This document shows, in pieces, positions 27,839-37,491 of a DNA stretch of 64,000 nt. The position numbers and the translations under genes are program-made. Every line of letters starts with the position of its first letter. The first letter of the stretch is position 1. The notes below the pieces were generated by a model that searched no databases, was not told the origin of the DNA, and saw nothing but the letters and a program-made list of their open reading frames with translations. The DNA is from Pontibacter roseus DSM 17521 (GTDB lineage Bacteria > Bacteroidota > Bacteroidia > Cytophagales > Hymenobacteraceae), in NCBI RefSeq assembly GCF_000373265.1, contig NZ_KB890762.1:506833-570832 (forward strand), read 5' to 3'.

Positions 27839-29812
27839 ATGAACAAGAACTATAGCCCCAGCCTCACGGAGTACAAACGCAGAGAAACCATTGTCGTGAA
27901 CATTGGCGACGTGCCCATGGGTGGCAACCATCCCATCCGGGTGCAGTCCATGACCACGGTCGACACCATGGATACCTTAGGCTCTGTGGAGCAGTGCATT
28001 CGGATGATTGAGGCGGGCTGCGAATACATCCGCATCACGGCACCCAGTATAAAGGAAGCAGAAAACCTGCGCCACATTCGAGAGGAATTGCGCCGCCGCG
28101 GCTATACCACGCCTCTTGTAGCCGACATTCACTTTACCCCGAACGCCGCTGAGGTGGCAGCCCGCATCGTGGAAAAGGTGCGCATCAACCCCGGCAACTA
28201 TGCCGATAAGAAGAAATTTGAGGTTATCGAGTATAACGACACTACTTACCAAGCAGAGCTGGACCGGATACGGGAGCGTTTTGTGCCGCTGGTGCGCATC
28301 TGCAAGGAACACGGAACTGCCATGCGCATCGGGACCAACCACGGCTCGTTGTCTGATCGTATACTGAGCCGCTACGGCGATACCCCGCTCGGAATGGTAG
28401 AGAGCGCGCTGGAATTCCTCCGTATCTGTGAGGATGAGCAGTATTACAACATCGTCATCTCGATGAAGGCCTCTAATACGCAGGTGATGGTGCAGGCTTA
28501 CCGGTTATTGGTACAGAAGCTCGAGGAGGAAGGTTTAAAGCCGTACCCGCTGCACCTGGGCGTGACTGAGGCGGGAGAGGCTGAGGACGGCCGCATCAAA
28601 TCGGCCGTAGGTATAGGCACCCTACTGGAAGACGGCTTAGGCGATACGGTACGTGTTTCCCTGACCGAGGCGCCTGAGGCCGAAGCCCCGGTAGCCAAAG
28701 CCTTGATTGACCGCTATACCCATCGCGCTGAATTAGCGCAGCCCATCCAGCCCATCTGCAACGTACCCATAGACCCTTTCCAGTACCACCGCAGAGAGAC
28801 GACTGAGATAGCGAACATAGGAGGGACCAATGTGCCGCGGGTAGTGGCAGACCTGAGCCGCCTGACAGCGGTGCAGTATGCTGACCTGAAGTGCGTAGGC
28901 CACCTGTATTCCATGCTGCTCGACAAGTTCAACATGAACGATTTAGGGGCTGACTTCATCTATACCGGTGACAACCCGATTCAGTTCATGCTGCCGAACG
29001 GCCTGAAGGAGATTGTGAATTATGTGCCATGGCAACTGGCGGAAGACCAGGAGAACAGGCACCCGCTATTGACGTCTCGCCAATATGTGGAAGCTGAAAC
29101 CCTGCACCCAAAGCTGAACTTCATTGAAGCGACCATTCATGACATCACGGATACGCTGATGGAGCGCCTGAAGCAGGACGCTACGGCTGTTCTGGTGCTG
29201 TATACCGCTAATGAACATGCCATGCCGGAACTGCGCAAATGCTTCTTCAGGCTGATGAACAACGGTGTGGCGAACCCCTGCATCGTCAAGCGCGCCTATG
29301 GCCAGCTGACCTCCGACGAAGTGCAACTCTACGCGGCTACCGATGTAGGCGGACTGCTTATTGATGGCCTGGGGGATGGCATTCTGCTGGGCACGGAGCT
29401 TCTACCGCAGCAAGAGAAAGGAGAGTGGCTACAGACGATAGATAAACTCAACAACCTGAGCTTCGGGATACTACAGGCTGCCCGCACCCGCATGAGTAAA
29501 ACCGAGTACATCAGCTGCCCAAGCTGCGGCCGTACCCTGTTTGACCTGCAGGAAACTACCGCCATGATACGTAAGCGCACAGACCATCTGAAAGGAGTGA
29601 AGATTGGCATTATGGGCTGTATAGTGAATGGCCCCGGCGAAATGGCCGATGCGGATTATGGTTATGTGGGTGTGGGGAAAGACAAAATCGCTCTCTACCG
29701 TGGCCAGACCGTTGTCAAGAAGTCCGTTCCAGCTGACCGTGCCGTGGATGAATTGATAGAACTGATACGTGAAGATGCTAGGTGGATTGAGCCGATGGTG
29801 CTGGAGGAATAA
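27839..29812 (+). CDS. ispG: 4-hydroxy-3-methylbut-2-enyl diphosphate synthase IspG (long form)
   Basis: Penultimate enzyme of the MEP isoprenoid pathway, reducing MEcPP to HMBPP with a 4Fe-4S cluster. 657 residues, the long form with an extra central domain (about 290-540) found in plants, Chlamydiae and Bacteroidota; the short proteobacterial enzyme has ~370. Cluster ligands: Cys560 and Cys563 (SCPSCGRT), Cys594 (GIMGC) and Glu601 (NGPGE). The N-terminal TIM barrel carries PIRVQSMTT and ADIHF. Transcribed alone from the divergent region with the oxidoreductase gene. Confidence 0.97.
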   Translation: MNKNYSPSLTEYKRRETIVVNIGDVPMGGNHPIRVQSMTTVDTMDTLGSVEQCIRMIEAGCEYIRITAPSIKEAENLRHIREELRRRGYTTPLVADIHFTPNAAEVAARIVEKVRINPGNYADKKKFEVIEYNDTTYQAELDRIRERFVPLVRICKEHGTAMRIGTNHGSLSDRILSRYGDTPLGMVESALEFLRICEDEQYYNIVISMKASNTQVMVQAYRLLVQKLEEEGLKPYPLHLGVTEAGEAEDGRIKSAVGIGTLLEDGLGDTVRVSLTEAPEAEAPVAKALIDRYTHRAELAQPIQPICNVPIDPFQYHRRETTEIANIGGTNVPRVVADLSRLTAVQYADLKCVGHLYSMLLDKFNMNDLGADFIYTGDNPIQFMLPNGLKEIVNYVPWQLAEDQENRHPLLTSRQYVEAETLHPKLNFIEATIHDITDTLMERLKQDATAVLVLYTANEHAMPELRKCFFRLMNNGVANPCIVKRAYGQLTSDEVQLYAATDVGGLLIDGLGDGILLGTELLPQQEKGEWLQTIDKLNNLSFGILQAARTRMSKTEYISCPSCGRTLFDLQETTAMIRKRTDHLKGVKIGIMGCIVNGPGEMADADYGYVGVGKDKIALYRGQTVVKKSVPADRAVDELIELIREDARWIEPMVLEE

Positions 29813-29922
29813 ACCTGTTCTGGGCTAAATCTTTTATCCTTTTTGGATGTTGATTATATAGCAGAGCAGCCACAGCATTACGTCTGCTGCTCGAATTTCT
29901 TTAGACCGATACCCAAGATTTT

Positions 29923-30087
29923 ATGAAAGGATTGTTCGATTTCACTGAAGTAGCCACTTACTTCTTCCGCAAGAAAGACCCTAATCGCAAGACGAATTTC
30001 AATCTCCGTGCCATGCATACCATCAACAAGATATCCATCTTGATGTTCCTGGCTGCCATGGTATACTTCGTTATCAAGCACTGGTAA
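29923..30087 (+). CDS. Small conserved single-helix membrane protein (DUF6728-like)
   Basis: 54 residues: MKGLFDFTEVATYFF, a basic RKKDPNRKTNFNLRAMHTINK stretch, and one C-terminal helix (ISILMFLAAMVYFVIKHW). The pattern YFFRKKDPNR...NFNLRAMHTINKIS is one I recall in very short Bacteroidota proteins (DUF6728); the family number is from memory. It ends 13 bases before the MmcQ/YjbR gene and is probably co-transcribed with it. Function unknown; the topology suggests a small inner-membrane protein with a basic cytoplasmic N-terminus. Confidence 0.7.
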   Translation: MKGLFDFTEVATYFFRKKDPNRKTNFNLRAMHTINKISILMFLAAMVYFVIKHW

Positions 30088-30100
30088 CATTATTGGTGCT

Positions 30101-30451
30101 ATGAACATTGAGGAATTCAGAGAGTACTGCCTGGACAAGGCCGGCATCACAGAAGAGCTTCCTTTTGATGAGGATACGCTCGTCTTTAAGGTATGCGGCA
30201 AAATGTTTGCCTTATGCAGCCTCTCTGAATTCCAAAATGGCATCATATTAAAGAGTGACCCGGCTAATGCAGTGGAACTACGGGAACAGTACCCGCAGGT
30301 GAAGGCGGCATTCCACATGAACAAACAGCACTGGAACAGTGTGCTTCCTGAGGCAGGGCTGCCAGACAGCATCATCCGCACTTGGATAGATGATTCCTAT
30401 ACCTTGGTCGTCGCGAAGCTATCCAAAGCCAAACGCGAGGCGATAAAATAG
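30101..30451 (+). CDS. MmcQ/YjbR-family protein
   Basis: 116 residues, complete. Typical start NIEEFREYCLDKAGITEELPFDEDTLVFKVCGKMFAL and end DDSYTLVVAKLSKAKRE. MmcQ/YjbR proteins have a CyaY-like, double-wing DNA-binding-like fold; the role is not established. Follows the small membrane protein gene closely. Confidence 0.88.
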   Translation: MNIEEFREYCLDKAGITEELPFDEDTLVFKVCGKMFALCSLSEFQNGIILKSDPANAVELREQYPQVKAAFHMNKQHWNSVLPEAGLPDSIIRTWIDDSYTLVVAKLSKAKREAIK

Positions 30452-30567
30452 CTGAACCGCCCAAGCAGTACGAATACGCCTATATCCTTTTTCAGCAGTA
30501 AAACTCTATTCCGCCCTTTTTCGTCGCAACTCTGGCGTAACCTCCAGAAAAAAAATTCCTATAGATA

Positions 30568-30628
30568 TTGTGCAATTCAGCACAAAAACGCAATCTGCAA
30601 TAACATAGGTTGCATGTTTGCGCATGCA
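30568..30628 (+). promoter_or_regulatory. Two inverted repeats in the 318-base gap upstream of the marR-like gene
   Basis: TTGTGC-N6-GCACAA (30568-30585) and TGCATG-N6-CATGCA (30611-30628) have identical geometry (6-base arms, 6-base spacer) and centres 43 bases apart, 150-200 bases before the MarR-family start. MarR proteins usually bind such 16-20-base palindromes and autoregulate. The rest of the gap (30452-30769) shows an AT-rich stretch with TATTTTTTG at about 30744, a one-base-too-long -7 box, and nothing else recognisable. Confidence 0.45.
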
Positions 30629-30769
30629 GTTAATCGAATCCTGCAAAATGTAGCTAGGGGTGTTCTAAATAACGATTTTTTTGTTTCAATATTGCTTCTA
30701 ACCTGCAACTTGTGTTATGAAATCTCTGTATATTAAGACCTATTTTTTGCAACTCTCACCTAACTAACT

Positions 30770-31276
30770 ATGCAATTGGAAAGCGAAACCGGAATCAAGA
30801 CATTTCGGAATGACTGGCAGAAAGCTAGCATGAACATCATTCTTACCTATGGTTTGTTGTACAACAGCCATGAGGACTTCTTCAGGCAATATGACCTGAC
30901 GGCACAACAGTACAACATCATGCGAATTTTGCGTGAGGCTTTTCCCAAACCTATTTCTACGTCGGTGCTGCGCAACCGTATGCTGGACAAGATGTCTGAC
31001 ACCTCCAGACTGGTCAGCCGCCTAAAGTCCAAAGGTTTGGTGGAGGTATGCCGCAACGCAAGTGACAAGCGCCTGGTAAACATCGTCCTCTCCACCAAAG
31101 GCCATAACCTGCTCGCTGCCATAGATGGTGAATTGTACAAGCTCGACAACATGCTGCAAGGACTTTCGGAAGAGGAGGCAGTGCAACTCTCGCAGCTATT
31201 GGAGAAAGCCCGTAAATCCCTTCAAACAGCAGATAAGCGCATCAAAGCCCTGGCTGAGGTCGAGCAGACGGCCTAA
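30770..31276 (+). CDS. MarR-family transcriptional regulator
   Basis: 168 residues. Winged helix-turn-helix of the MarR type: LTAQQYNIMRIL, STSVLRNRMLDKMSDTSRLVSRLKSKGLVE (recognition helix region about 72-98), wing RNASDKRLVNIVLSTKG, then dimerisation helices. Ligand unknown. It is separated from both neighbours by more than 200 bases, so no obvious target gene is linked; autoregulation through the upstream palindromes is likely. Confidence 0.9.
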   Translation: MQLESETGIKTFRNDWQKASMNIILTYGLLYNSHEDFFRQYDLTAQQYNIMRILREAFPKPISTSVLRNRMLDKMSDTSRLVSRLKSKGLVEVCRNASDKRLVNIVLSTKGHNLLAAIDGELYKLDNMLQGLSEEEAVQLSQLLEKARKSLQTADKRIKALAEVEQTA

Positions 31277-31444
31277 TCAACCGATGCTGTTCCCGCTGTC
31301 ACTCTCAGGTATAGCCTTACCTGAAGTGAATATTTTAAAATGCTTCGTTAAAGCGCCTTCATCTGAGGCGTCAGAATATCACTGCTCTCTTAACTATCCC
31401 TATTAAATACGCATACTCCTTAACTAAACCAGTAACATTAAAAA

Positions 31445-31481
31445 CCGAAAGCCGCCAACATTGCTGTTGAGCGGCTTTCGG
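31445..31481 (-). terminator. Terminator of leuS
   Basis: Long stem CCGAAAGCCGC (31445-31455) with 31471-31481, extended by CAACA/TGTTG across one bulged A, loop TTGC. On the minus strand a TTTTT run follows. It lies 27 bases past the leuS stop. Confidence 0.88.
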
Positions 31482-31507
31482 CATAGTTAGTGGTAAGATG
31501 GAGGTAG

Positions 31508-34279
31508 TTATACTACCACATTGATGATTTTGTTAGGGACTATGATGACTTTCTTTGGTGCTTTTCCATCAAAGAATCTGGTCACCTGTTCGTCTGCCAC
31601 AACGGCCTTTTCTATGTCCTCGCGTGGGGTGTCTGTGGCGAACGTAATCTTCGTGCGCATCTTGCCATTCACGGAAACCGGGTACTCAAAGGTATTCTCC
31701 ACCAGGTATTTCTCCTCCCATACAGGGAAAGGAGCGAAGGTGATGCTCTCAGTATGGCCCAGTTTCTCCCAAAGTTCTTCAGCGATGTGTGGCGCGTAAG
31801 GCGCCAGTGTGATGGTCAAAGGCTCCAGGATAGCGCGTTTGTTCGTCTTCAGCGCTGTCAGCTCGTTCACACAAATCATGAAAGTGGATACGGAAGTATT
31901 GAACGAAAACCGCTCAATATCTTCTTCTACTTTACGAATGGTCTTGTGCAGCGATTTCAACTCAGCCGAGGTTGGCTCCTCGTCGGACACGGCAAAGTTG
32001 CCGTCGTTGTCGTGGAAGAGTTTCCAGAAACGCTTCAGGAACTTATGCACGCCGTCCATACCGTTGGTGTTCCATGGCTTGAACTGCTCCAGCGGACCCA
32101 GGAACATCTCGTACATGCGCAGCGTGTCTGCTCCCTGTCGCTCCACAATGATGTCCGGATTCACCACGTTGTACTTCGATTTGGACATTTTCTCGATTTC
32201 GACGCCGCAGATGTACTTGCCGTCTTCGAGGACAAACTCAGCGTTTGCGTTCTCAGGTCGCCACGCCTTGAAGGACTCCAAGTCTAGTTCATCGTTCTCC
32301 ACGATGTTCACGTCCACGTGCAGGGCAGTGGTGTCATACTGGTTCCGCAGGCCGTATGAGACGTAGGTGTTGCTGTCTTTGATGCGGTATACAAAGTTGG
32401 ACCGGCCTTGAATCATGCCTTGATTGATGAGCTTCTTGAATGGCTCCTGTTCCACTACCAAGCCAAGGTCATACAAAAACTTGTTCCAGAAGCGGGAGTA
32501 GAGCAGGTGCCCGGTGGCATGCTCGGCTCCACCCATGTACAGGTCCACGTTGCGCCAGTAGTCGATTTTTGCTTTGTCCGCGAAGGCATTGTCATTCTGC
32601 GGGTCCATGTAACGGTACCAGTACCAACTGGAGCCGGCCCAGCCAGGCATGGTGCTCAACTCATACTCGTATTGATTCTGGTATTTCCAGTCCACGGCGC
32701 GCCCGAGTGGCGGCTCCCCGGTCTCAGTGGGCAGGTAGGCATCGATTTTAGGCAACTCCAGTGGCAGCTCATTTTCTGACAGTAGATGCGGAATCCCTTC
32801 TTTGAAATACACGGGCACCGGCTCACCCCAGTAGCGCTGGCGGCTGAACACGGCATCGCGCATGCGGTATTGCGTCCGTCCTTTTCCTACACCCAGTTCT
32901 TCGGCTTTGGCTATACCTGCTTTGATGGCGTCTTTCACCTCCAGGCCATTGAGGAAACCGGAGTTGATGATTTTACCTTCTTTGGCTGCATGGGCTTCCA
33001 CCTCCAGGTTGCCGCCTTCTACCACCTGCGGTATAGGGAGGTTGTAATATTTTGCGAAGGCATAGTCGCGGGAGTCGTGGCCTGGAACGGCCATCACGGC
33101 ACCGGTACCGTAGCCGGCCAGCACGTAATCCGCAATCCAGATTGGCACACGCTCGTTGGAAATCGGGTTGACGGCGTAGGCTCCCGTAAACACACCGCTC
33201 ACAGTTTTTACATCCGTCATTCGCTCCCGCTCCGAACGGTTTTTGGCAACGTTGACATATTCCTCCACGGCAGCACGCTGCTCATCTGTTGTAATCTGGG
33301 CAACCAGCTCATGCTCCGGGGCGAGCACCACGAAGGAGGCTCCGAAAATGGTATCGATACGGGTGGTGAATACCTTGATTTTCTCAGAGGCACCGCCTTC
33401 CACAGCAAAGTCCAGCTCGGCACCCACTGATTTGCCAATCCAGTTTCGCTGCATCTCCTTTACCGGCTCCGGCCAGTCAATCTCCTCCAGTCCCTGCAAC
33501 AGGCGCTCGGCGTAGGCAGTGATGCGCATCATCCACTGGCGCATCAGTTTGCGTTCCACCGGGTAGCCGCCACGCTCTGACAGACCATCCTTCACCTCGT
33601 CGTTTGCTAATACGGTGCCCAGGGCCGGGCACCAGTTCACCACTGCGTCGGCTACGTAGGTCAGTCTATACTTCAGCAAGAGCTGCGCCTTTTCCTGCTC
33701 GTTCATGTTCTTCCAGGCTTCAGCGGTAAAGACTGGCGTGTCTTCGTCGCGGGCGGCGTTTATACTGGCGTTTCCATTTGCTTCGAAATCAGCCACCAGT
33801 TTTTCAATCGGTTCTGCTTTGTCGGTGTTATAATTGTAGTAGCTGTTGAAGAGCTGCATGAAAATCCACTGCGTCCATTTGTAGTAGGAGGGATCAGAGG
33901 TACGCACCTCGCGCTCCCACTCATAGGAAAAGCCAATGTTCTTGAGCTGCTCAATATAGCGCCCAATGTTCTGCTCGGTAGTGATGGCCGGGTGCTGGCC
34001 CGTCTGGATGGCATATTGCTCGGCCGGCAGACCGAAGGCGTCGAAACCCATGGGGTGCAGCACGTTGAAGCCTTTGGAGCGCTTGTAGCGGCTCACGATG
34101 TCAGAGGCGATATAACCCAGCGGGTGCCCCACGTGTAGCCCTGCCCCGGAAGGGTAGGGGAACATGTCCAGCACATAATACTTCGGTTTATCTGTATTTT
34201 CTGTGGCTTTAAACGTCTGGTTTTCTTCCCAGTAACGCTGCCACTTCTTCTCAATCTGGTTGAAATTATACTCTGACAT
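31508..34279 (-). CDS. leuS: Leucyl-tRNA synthetase
   Basis: Class I aminoacyl-tRNA synthetase charging tRNA-Leu. 923 residues. HIGH-type motif HVGH at 49-52, large CP1 editing domain (about 230-440, with [12 protein letters not shown]), KMSKS from residue 697, anticodon-binding domain near the end. Insertions relative to E. coli LeuRS (~860 residues) are normal in Bacteroidota. Monocistronic with its own terminator. Confidence 0.97.
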   Translation of the reverse strand: MSEYNFNQIEKKWQRYWEENQTFKATENTDKPKYYVLDMFPYPSGAGLHVGHPLGYIASDIVSRYKRSKGFNVLHPMGFDAFGLPAEQYAIQTGQHPAITTEQNIGRYIEQLKNIGFSYEWEREVRTSDPSYYKWTQWIFMQLFNSYYNYNTDKAEPIEKLVADFEANGNASINAARDEDTPVFTAEAWKNMNEQEKAQLLLKYRLTYVADAVVNWCPALGTVLANDEVKDGLSERGGYPVERKLMRQWMMRITAYAERLLQGLEEIDWPEPVKEMQRNWIGKSVGAELDFAVEGGASEKIKVFTTRIDTIFGASFVVLAPEHELVAQITTDEQRAAVEEYVNVAKNRSERERMTDVKTVSGVFTGAYAVNPISNERVPIWIADYVLAGYGTGAVMAVPGHDSRDYAFAKYYNLPIPQVVEGGNLEVEAHAAKEGKIINSGFLNGLEVKDAIKAGIAKAEELGVGKGRTQYRMRDAVFSRQRYWGEPVPVYFKEGIPHLLSENELPLELPKIDAYLPTETGEPPLGRAVDWKYQNQYEYELSTMPGWAGSSWYWYRYMDPQNDNAFADKAKIDYWRNVDLYMGGAEHATGHLLYSRFWNKFLYDLGLVVEQEPFKKLINQGMIQGRSNFVYRIKDSNTYVSYGLRNQYDTTALHVDVNIVENDELDLESFKAWRPENANAEFVLEDGKYICGVEIEKMSKSKYNVVNPDIIVERQGADTLRMYEMFLGPLEQFKPWNTNGMDGVHKFLKRFWKLFHDNDGNFAVSDEEPTSAELKSLHKTIRKVEEDIERFSFNTSVSTFMICVNELTALKTNKRAILEPLTITLAPYAPHIAEELWEKLGHTESITFAPFPVWEEKYLVENTFEYPVSVNGKMRTKITFATDTPREDIEKAVVADEQVTRFFDGKAPKKVIIVPNKIINVVV

Positions 34280-34415
34280 CGGCTCTGTGTTAATCGCTTG
34301 TTCTTTCTGAAACCGCTAATATACTCAATGGATGGGGTATTGTGAATTCCTGGAGGCGTAAAAGTGGGTATACATCAGTTGAAGGGGTGCACGCGTGGGT
34401 ATGCTGAATTATAGC

Positions 34416-34423
34416 TACCTTTG
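34416..34423 (+). promoter_or_regulatory. -7 box upstream of the DsbA-like gene (TACCTTTG)
   Basis: Perfect TAnnTTTG, 28 bases before the ATG. No TTTG at the -33 distance. Confidence 0.4.
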
Positions 34424-34451
34424 CCGCAGATAGCCAAAAACAGACGAAGCG

Positions 34452-35102
34452 ATGGAAAAGTATGATTTGCTGGACGTGCCTCACCTCATCTATGTGATGG
34501 ACCCTATGTGCTCCTGGTGCTACGGATTCGCCCCCGTTTTGCACCGTCTCAAGCAAGTGCAGGAAGGAAAACTCAACTTTAAACTGGTGCTGGGTGGCCT
34601 GCGACCCGGTACGACAGAACCCATGGACGAGCAGATGAAAGCTTCCATCCAGAACCACTGGCAGGAGGTGGAGAAAGCCACCGGGCAACCTATCGATTAT
34701 ACCTTCTTTGACAGGGACGAATTTGTTTATGACACCGAGCCATCCTGCCGTGCGGTGGTGACTATGCGCTATCTGCATGCCGACAAAGAGCTGGAGATGG
34801 CGGAGGAAGTACAGAGCGCTTTTTATGCCCGCAACAATGACGTGACCAAGCCGGAGGTGCTGGCCGAAATCGCCTTCAGGCTAGGTATAGAAGAGGAAGC
34901 CTTTCTTGAGAAGTTCAACTCAGAGGAGATGAAAGAGAAAACGAAACAGGATTTCCTGATTGCGCGCCACCTGCAGGCTGTCGCCTTCCCGAGCGTATAC
35001 CTGCTCAACGGCCATCACGTCTACCTGCTCAGCAGAGGCTACCGCCTATATGACGCGCTGCAAGCCCGCTTGACCGAAGCCCTGAAGGCTTCTCCCCAGT
35101 AA
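34452..35102 (+). CDS. DsbA-family thioredoxin-fold protein (CSWC)
   Basis: 216 residues. The redox motif CSWC is at Cys20-Cys23 in DPMCSWCYGFAP, followed by an all-helical insert and ending with the cis-Pro region AVAFPSVYLLNGH. No signal peptide, so cytoplasmic; similar to the FrnE/YjbH-like branch of the DsbA superfamily that acts in oxidative-stress response or as a proteolysis adaptor rather than in periplasmic disulfide formation. Substrate unknown. Divergent from leuS. Confidence 0.85.
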   Translation: MEKYDLLDVPHLIYVMDPMCSWCYGFAPVLHRLKQVQEGKLNFKLVLGGLRPGTTEPMDEQMKASIQNHWQEVEKATGQPIDYTFFDRDEFVYDTEPSCRAVVTMRYLHADKELEMAEEVQSAFYARNNDVTKPEVLAEIAFRLGIEEEAFLEKFNSEEMKEKTKQDFLIARHLQAVAFPSVYLLNGHHVYLLSRGYRLYDALQARLTEALKASPQ

Positions 35103-35113
35103 GGACACTACGG

Positions 35114-35145
35114 AAAACCAGTTTTCGATTTTTAAACTGGCTTTT
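35114..35145 (+). terminator. Terminator of the DsbA-like gene
   Basis: AAAACCAGTTT (35114-35124) pairs with AAACTGG-C-TTTT (35134-35145) with one bulged base. It lies 12 bases past the stop. Confidence 0.65.
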
Positions 35146-35168
35146 CACTTTAAGAGGTTTGATTACGT

Positions 35169-35942
35169 ATGTATCGGCAGGATTGGAAACCAGGTATAGC
35201 TCTTGGTTTCGATTTAGATTACGGCAACCATACCTGCAACGGCCTCTTGAAAACCGCTATCTGCCACCTCACAAAAAGGCACCTGCCTCTCTCGCAGCTG
35301 GTGCAGGGGGCTGCCATTCGGCGCCCTATTTTCCAGCTGATTCAGTCTGACTTCCCTGATTTTAAGGATGAATCTTACATTGCGGTCGGTAACCTCAATG
35401 GCTACCGGAAAAGATACCTGGAGGTGATGCTGGAGAAGGAAATAGGGGAGTTAACCGAACTGGAGAAGGAGGTGCTGGAGAGCATCCACGAGAATGAACT
35501 ATTGTCTTCGAACGTCGAGGCGGAACTGGGGGAGAACCTGCGGCTAGGGGAGCGAATGGCCGATAATATTGCCACCTTCGGCGGTAGCTGGACCTTCATC
35601 ATTTTCTTTTTCCTGTTCATCCTGCTCTGGATGGCCGTCAACGTATACCTGCTGGCGTCTAGACCATTCGACCCCTATCCGTTCATTCTCCTCAACCTCA
35701 TTTTGTCCTGCCTGGCGGCGATACAGGCCCCCATCATCATGATGAGCCAGAACCGAAAAGAATCAAAAGACAGGCAACGCTCCGAATACGATTACAAAGT
35801 AAACCTGAAAGCGGAGCTGGAAATCCGTTTGCTCCATGAGAAAATTGACCACCTCATCGTGCACCAGAACCAGCGCCTCCTGGAAATCCAACAGATACAG
35901 GTGGACCTGATGGAGGACATCCTCAACCGGTTCAAAAAATAA
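35169..35942 (+). CDS. DUF1003 membrane protein
   Basis: 257 residues. N-terminal soluble part (about 1-135) with CNGLLKTAICHLTKRHLPLSQL and the conserved AIRRPIFQLIQSDFPDF; two closely spaced membrane helices (about 141-163 and 172-192) with the DUF1003 signature FGGSWTFIIFFFLFILLW and APIIMMSQNR; then a C-terminal coiled coil. The two N-terminal Cys could bind metal. Function unknown; predicted inner membrane. The ATG at 35169 is the first available start and gives a slightly longer N-terminus than I expect. Confidence 0.85.
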   Translation: MYRQDWKPGIALGFDLDYGNHTCNGLLKTAICHLTKRHLPLSQLVQGAAIRRPIFQLIQSDFPDFKDESYIAVGNLNGYRKRYLEVMLEKEIGELTELEKEVLESIHENELLSSNVEAELGENLRLGERMADNIATFGGSWTFIIFFFLFILLWMAVNVYLLASRPFDPYPFILLNLILSCLAAIQAPIIMMSQNRKESKDRQRSEYDYKVNLKAELEIRLLHEKIDHLIVHQNQRLLEIQQIQVDLMEDILNRFKK

Positions 35943-35998
35943 GCCCCTTTGTTGCGCCTATTGGTTTTTGTGTGCCAAAGAGGGATGGATGATTCTAC

Positions 35999-36736
35999 CT
36001 ATACCTGCTTTGTTAGTAATGTGGCAAGTGGATTTATGCCGTTCCAGGTGCCCATGCTCTCCACAGGTATGAACCGGGCGAAAAGCTCTTCTTTATACCA
36101 CTTCTCGGAGCGGGTGCGGCGGATGACCTCCTGGTGGAGCGGGTCTTTGTAAGCGTATTGCTTCATCGCCTCCACCGATTCCCATACACTAAAGGTAGCC
36201 TGTCTAATCAGGGGGAGTTCGCCTAAGCCGATGGAGCAGACCAGTCCTTCGGCATTATCCAGCGCTTTGCTTGTTTGGGGAGTGAAACGCCAGAACTGCG
36301 GCAGGGCCCGCCAATTAATGGAGGCCCGGGTGAGTACCGCCACCGGTCCATTGGCCTTCTCCTGACCAAGTTGCGGTGTGAAGGGCTGCTTTCCGTCCCA
36401 AAGGCCGTGCGCCTGCAGCGGAAGCAGCTTCACTGTCCAGATTTCGTAAGAGTGCACGCGATACTCCAGCATCAACTCAGAGCGCTCCAGAAACTCATCG
36501 GCGGCTTCTTCGCTCTCCCAGGTGCACAGCAGGCCGTAGCGCCTGAAGTTGGGCTTGATGCTGAAGCCACGGCCCAGGCCGCTCCCCAGCAACTTGTAGA
36601 ATAGGAGGCCCGGCACTTGGTTAAGGTGTGCGGCGGAGGTGCCCATCTGGGCCAATCCCCAGCGGATGTGCCCTTTCCTGAAACCGAATAATGTCAGGGT
36701 GGTCAGGCGGTCGGTTTTGCTGGTAAGAGGTCGCAA
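35999..36736 (-). CDS. Spheroidene monooxygenase (CrtA)-like protein
   Basis: 245 residues. The pattern LTLFGFRKGHIRWGLAQMG ... FYKLLGSGLGRGFSIKPNFRRYGLLCTWES matches the CrtA family of haem-containing carotenoid 2-oxygenases/ketolases. No carotenoid gene is nearby, so the substrate is uncertain. The start appears to be TTG at 36736; the next Met (MGTSAAH) would cut into the conserved core. Its stop codon TAG is part of an AGGTATAG motif (complement at 35999-36006). Confidence 0.75.
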   Translation of the reverse strand: MRPLTSKTDRLTTLTLFGFRKGHIRWGLAQMGTSAAHLNQVPGLLFYKLLGSGLGRGFSIKPNFRRYGLLCTWESEEAADEFLERSELMLEYRVHSYEIWTVKLLPLQAHGLWDGKQPFTPQLGQEKANGPVAVLTRASINWRALPQFWRFTPQTSKALDNAEGLVCSIGLGELPLIRQATFSVWESVEAMKQYAYKDPLHQEVIRRTRSEKWYKEELFARFIPVESMGTWNGINPLATLLTKQV

Positions 36737-36794
36737 GGTAAGCAGGATTAAGGGGATGTGTGTTGAATGCCAAGTTAAGAAATGGCTAGAGCAA

Positions 36795-36830
36795 AAACAC
36801 CTGCTAAGCGAAATTGTTTAGCAGGTGTTT
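36795..36830 (-). terminator. Terminator of the PNPOx-like gene
   Basis: 13-bp arms AAACACCTGCTAA (36795-36806 region) and the complement ending at 36830. On the minus strand it ends in a five-T run. It separates the PNPOx-like gene from the CrtA-like gene. Confidence 0.8.
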
Positions 36831-36859
36831 CTGGTTCCTGAGTAAATCGAAGCTATCGT

Positions 36860-37354
36860 CTACAGGTTGATTTTTTTGTTTTCACCTGGGTCGTACTGCT
36901 CACCGGTTACGGTGGCCTTCACCATCCCAATGAGGTGTACCACGGCGCTGTTAGGTGAATCCCAGTACTCTGCTTTGTCAATGGTCACTTTGATGAGCGC
37001 AATATTGGGGTCTTCCTTCCCTTCTGGAAACCAAGCTTTCAAAGCTGGGTTCCAGAGTTCTTCTATCTTAGCTCTGTCTTTCACCAGCGAAGCCCTGCCT
37101 GAAACCGATACATACAGGTTATCAGACGGCTTGGCATAGCTCAGGTTCACGTGCGCGTCCTGCTTGATTTCATGTGACTTGCCCGACTCATACCCCGTGA
37201 AGAACCAGATGACGCCATCTTCCTTTATTTGCTGGTTGCGCATCGGTCTGCTTCGCAGGCTGCCATCGTCGTCTACGGTGGTCATCATGGCCGTATCAAT
37301 GTCTTTTAGCTTATCTATCAGTTTGTGCAGATTTTCTTTTTGTTCGTTGTTCAT
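36860..37354 (-). CDS. Pyridoxamine 5'-phosphate oxidase-fold protein (general stress protein 26 type)
   Basis: 164 residues. Split beta-barrel FMN-binding fold: MMTTVDDDGSLRSRPMRNQ, VIWFFTGYESGKSHEI, VNLSYAKPSDNLYVSVSGRA. Closest in pattern to the GSP26 branch of flavin- or F420-binding proteins, which are stress-related and not true PdxH enzymes. Cytoplasmic. Single gene with terminator. Confidence 0.85.
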   Translation of the reverse strand: MNNEQKENLHKLIDKLKDIDTAMMTTVDDDGSLRSRPMRNQQIKEDGVIWFFTGYESGKSHEIKQDAHVNLSYAKPSDNLYVSVSGRASLVKDRAKIEELWNPALKAWFPEGKEDPNIALIKVTIDKAEYWDSPNSAVVHLIGMVKATVTGEQYDPGENKKINL

Positions 37355-37491
37355 AGTGCAATTAGTTGTAAGTTGGATGTGTATTGGAGTACGGGCTACA
37401 AAGCAAAGGGTTTATGGCTTGCGCCTGTGTTCACTTACAACCAAAAGCCATTGAATAAGTTTATACCTACTGGCAAACCATACCTATACCC

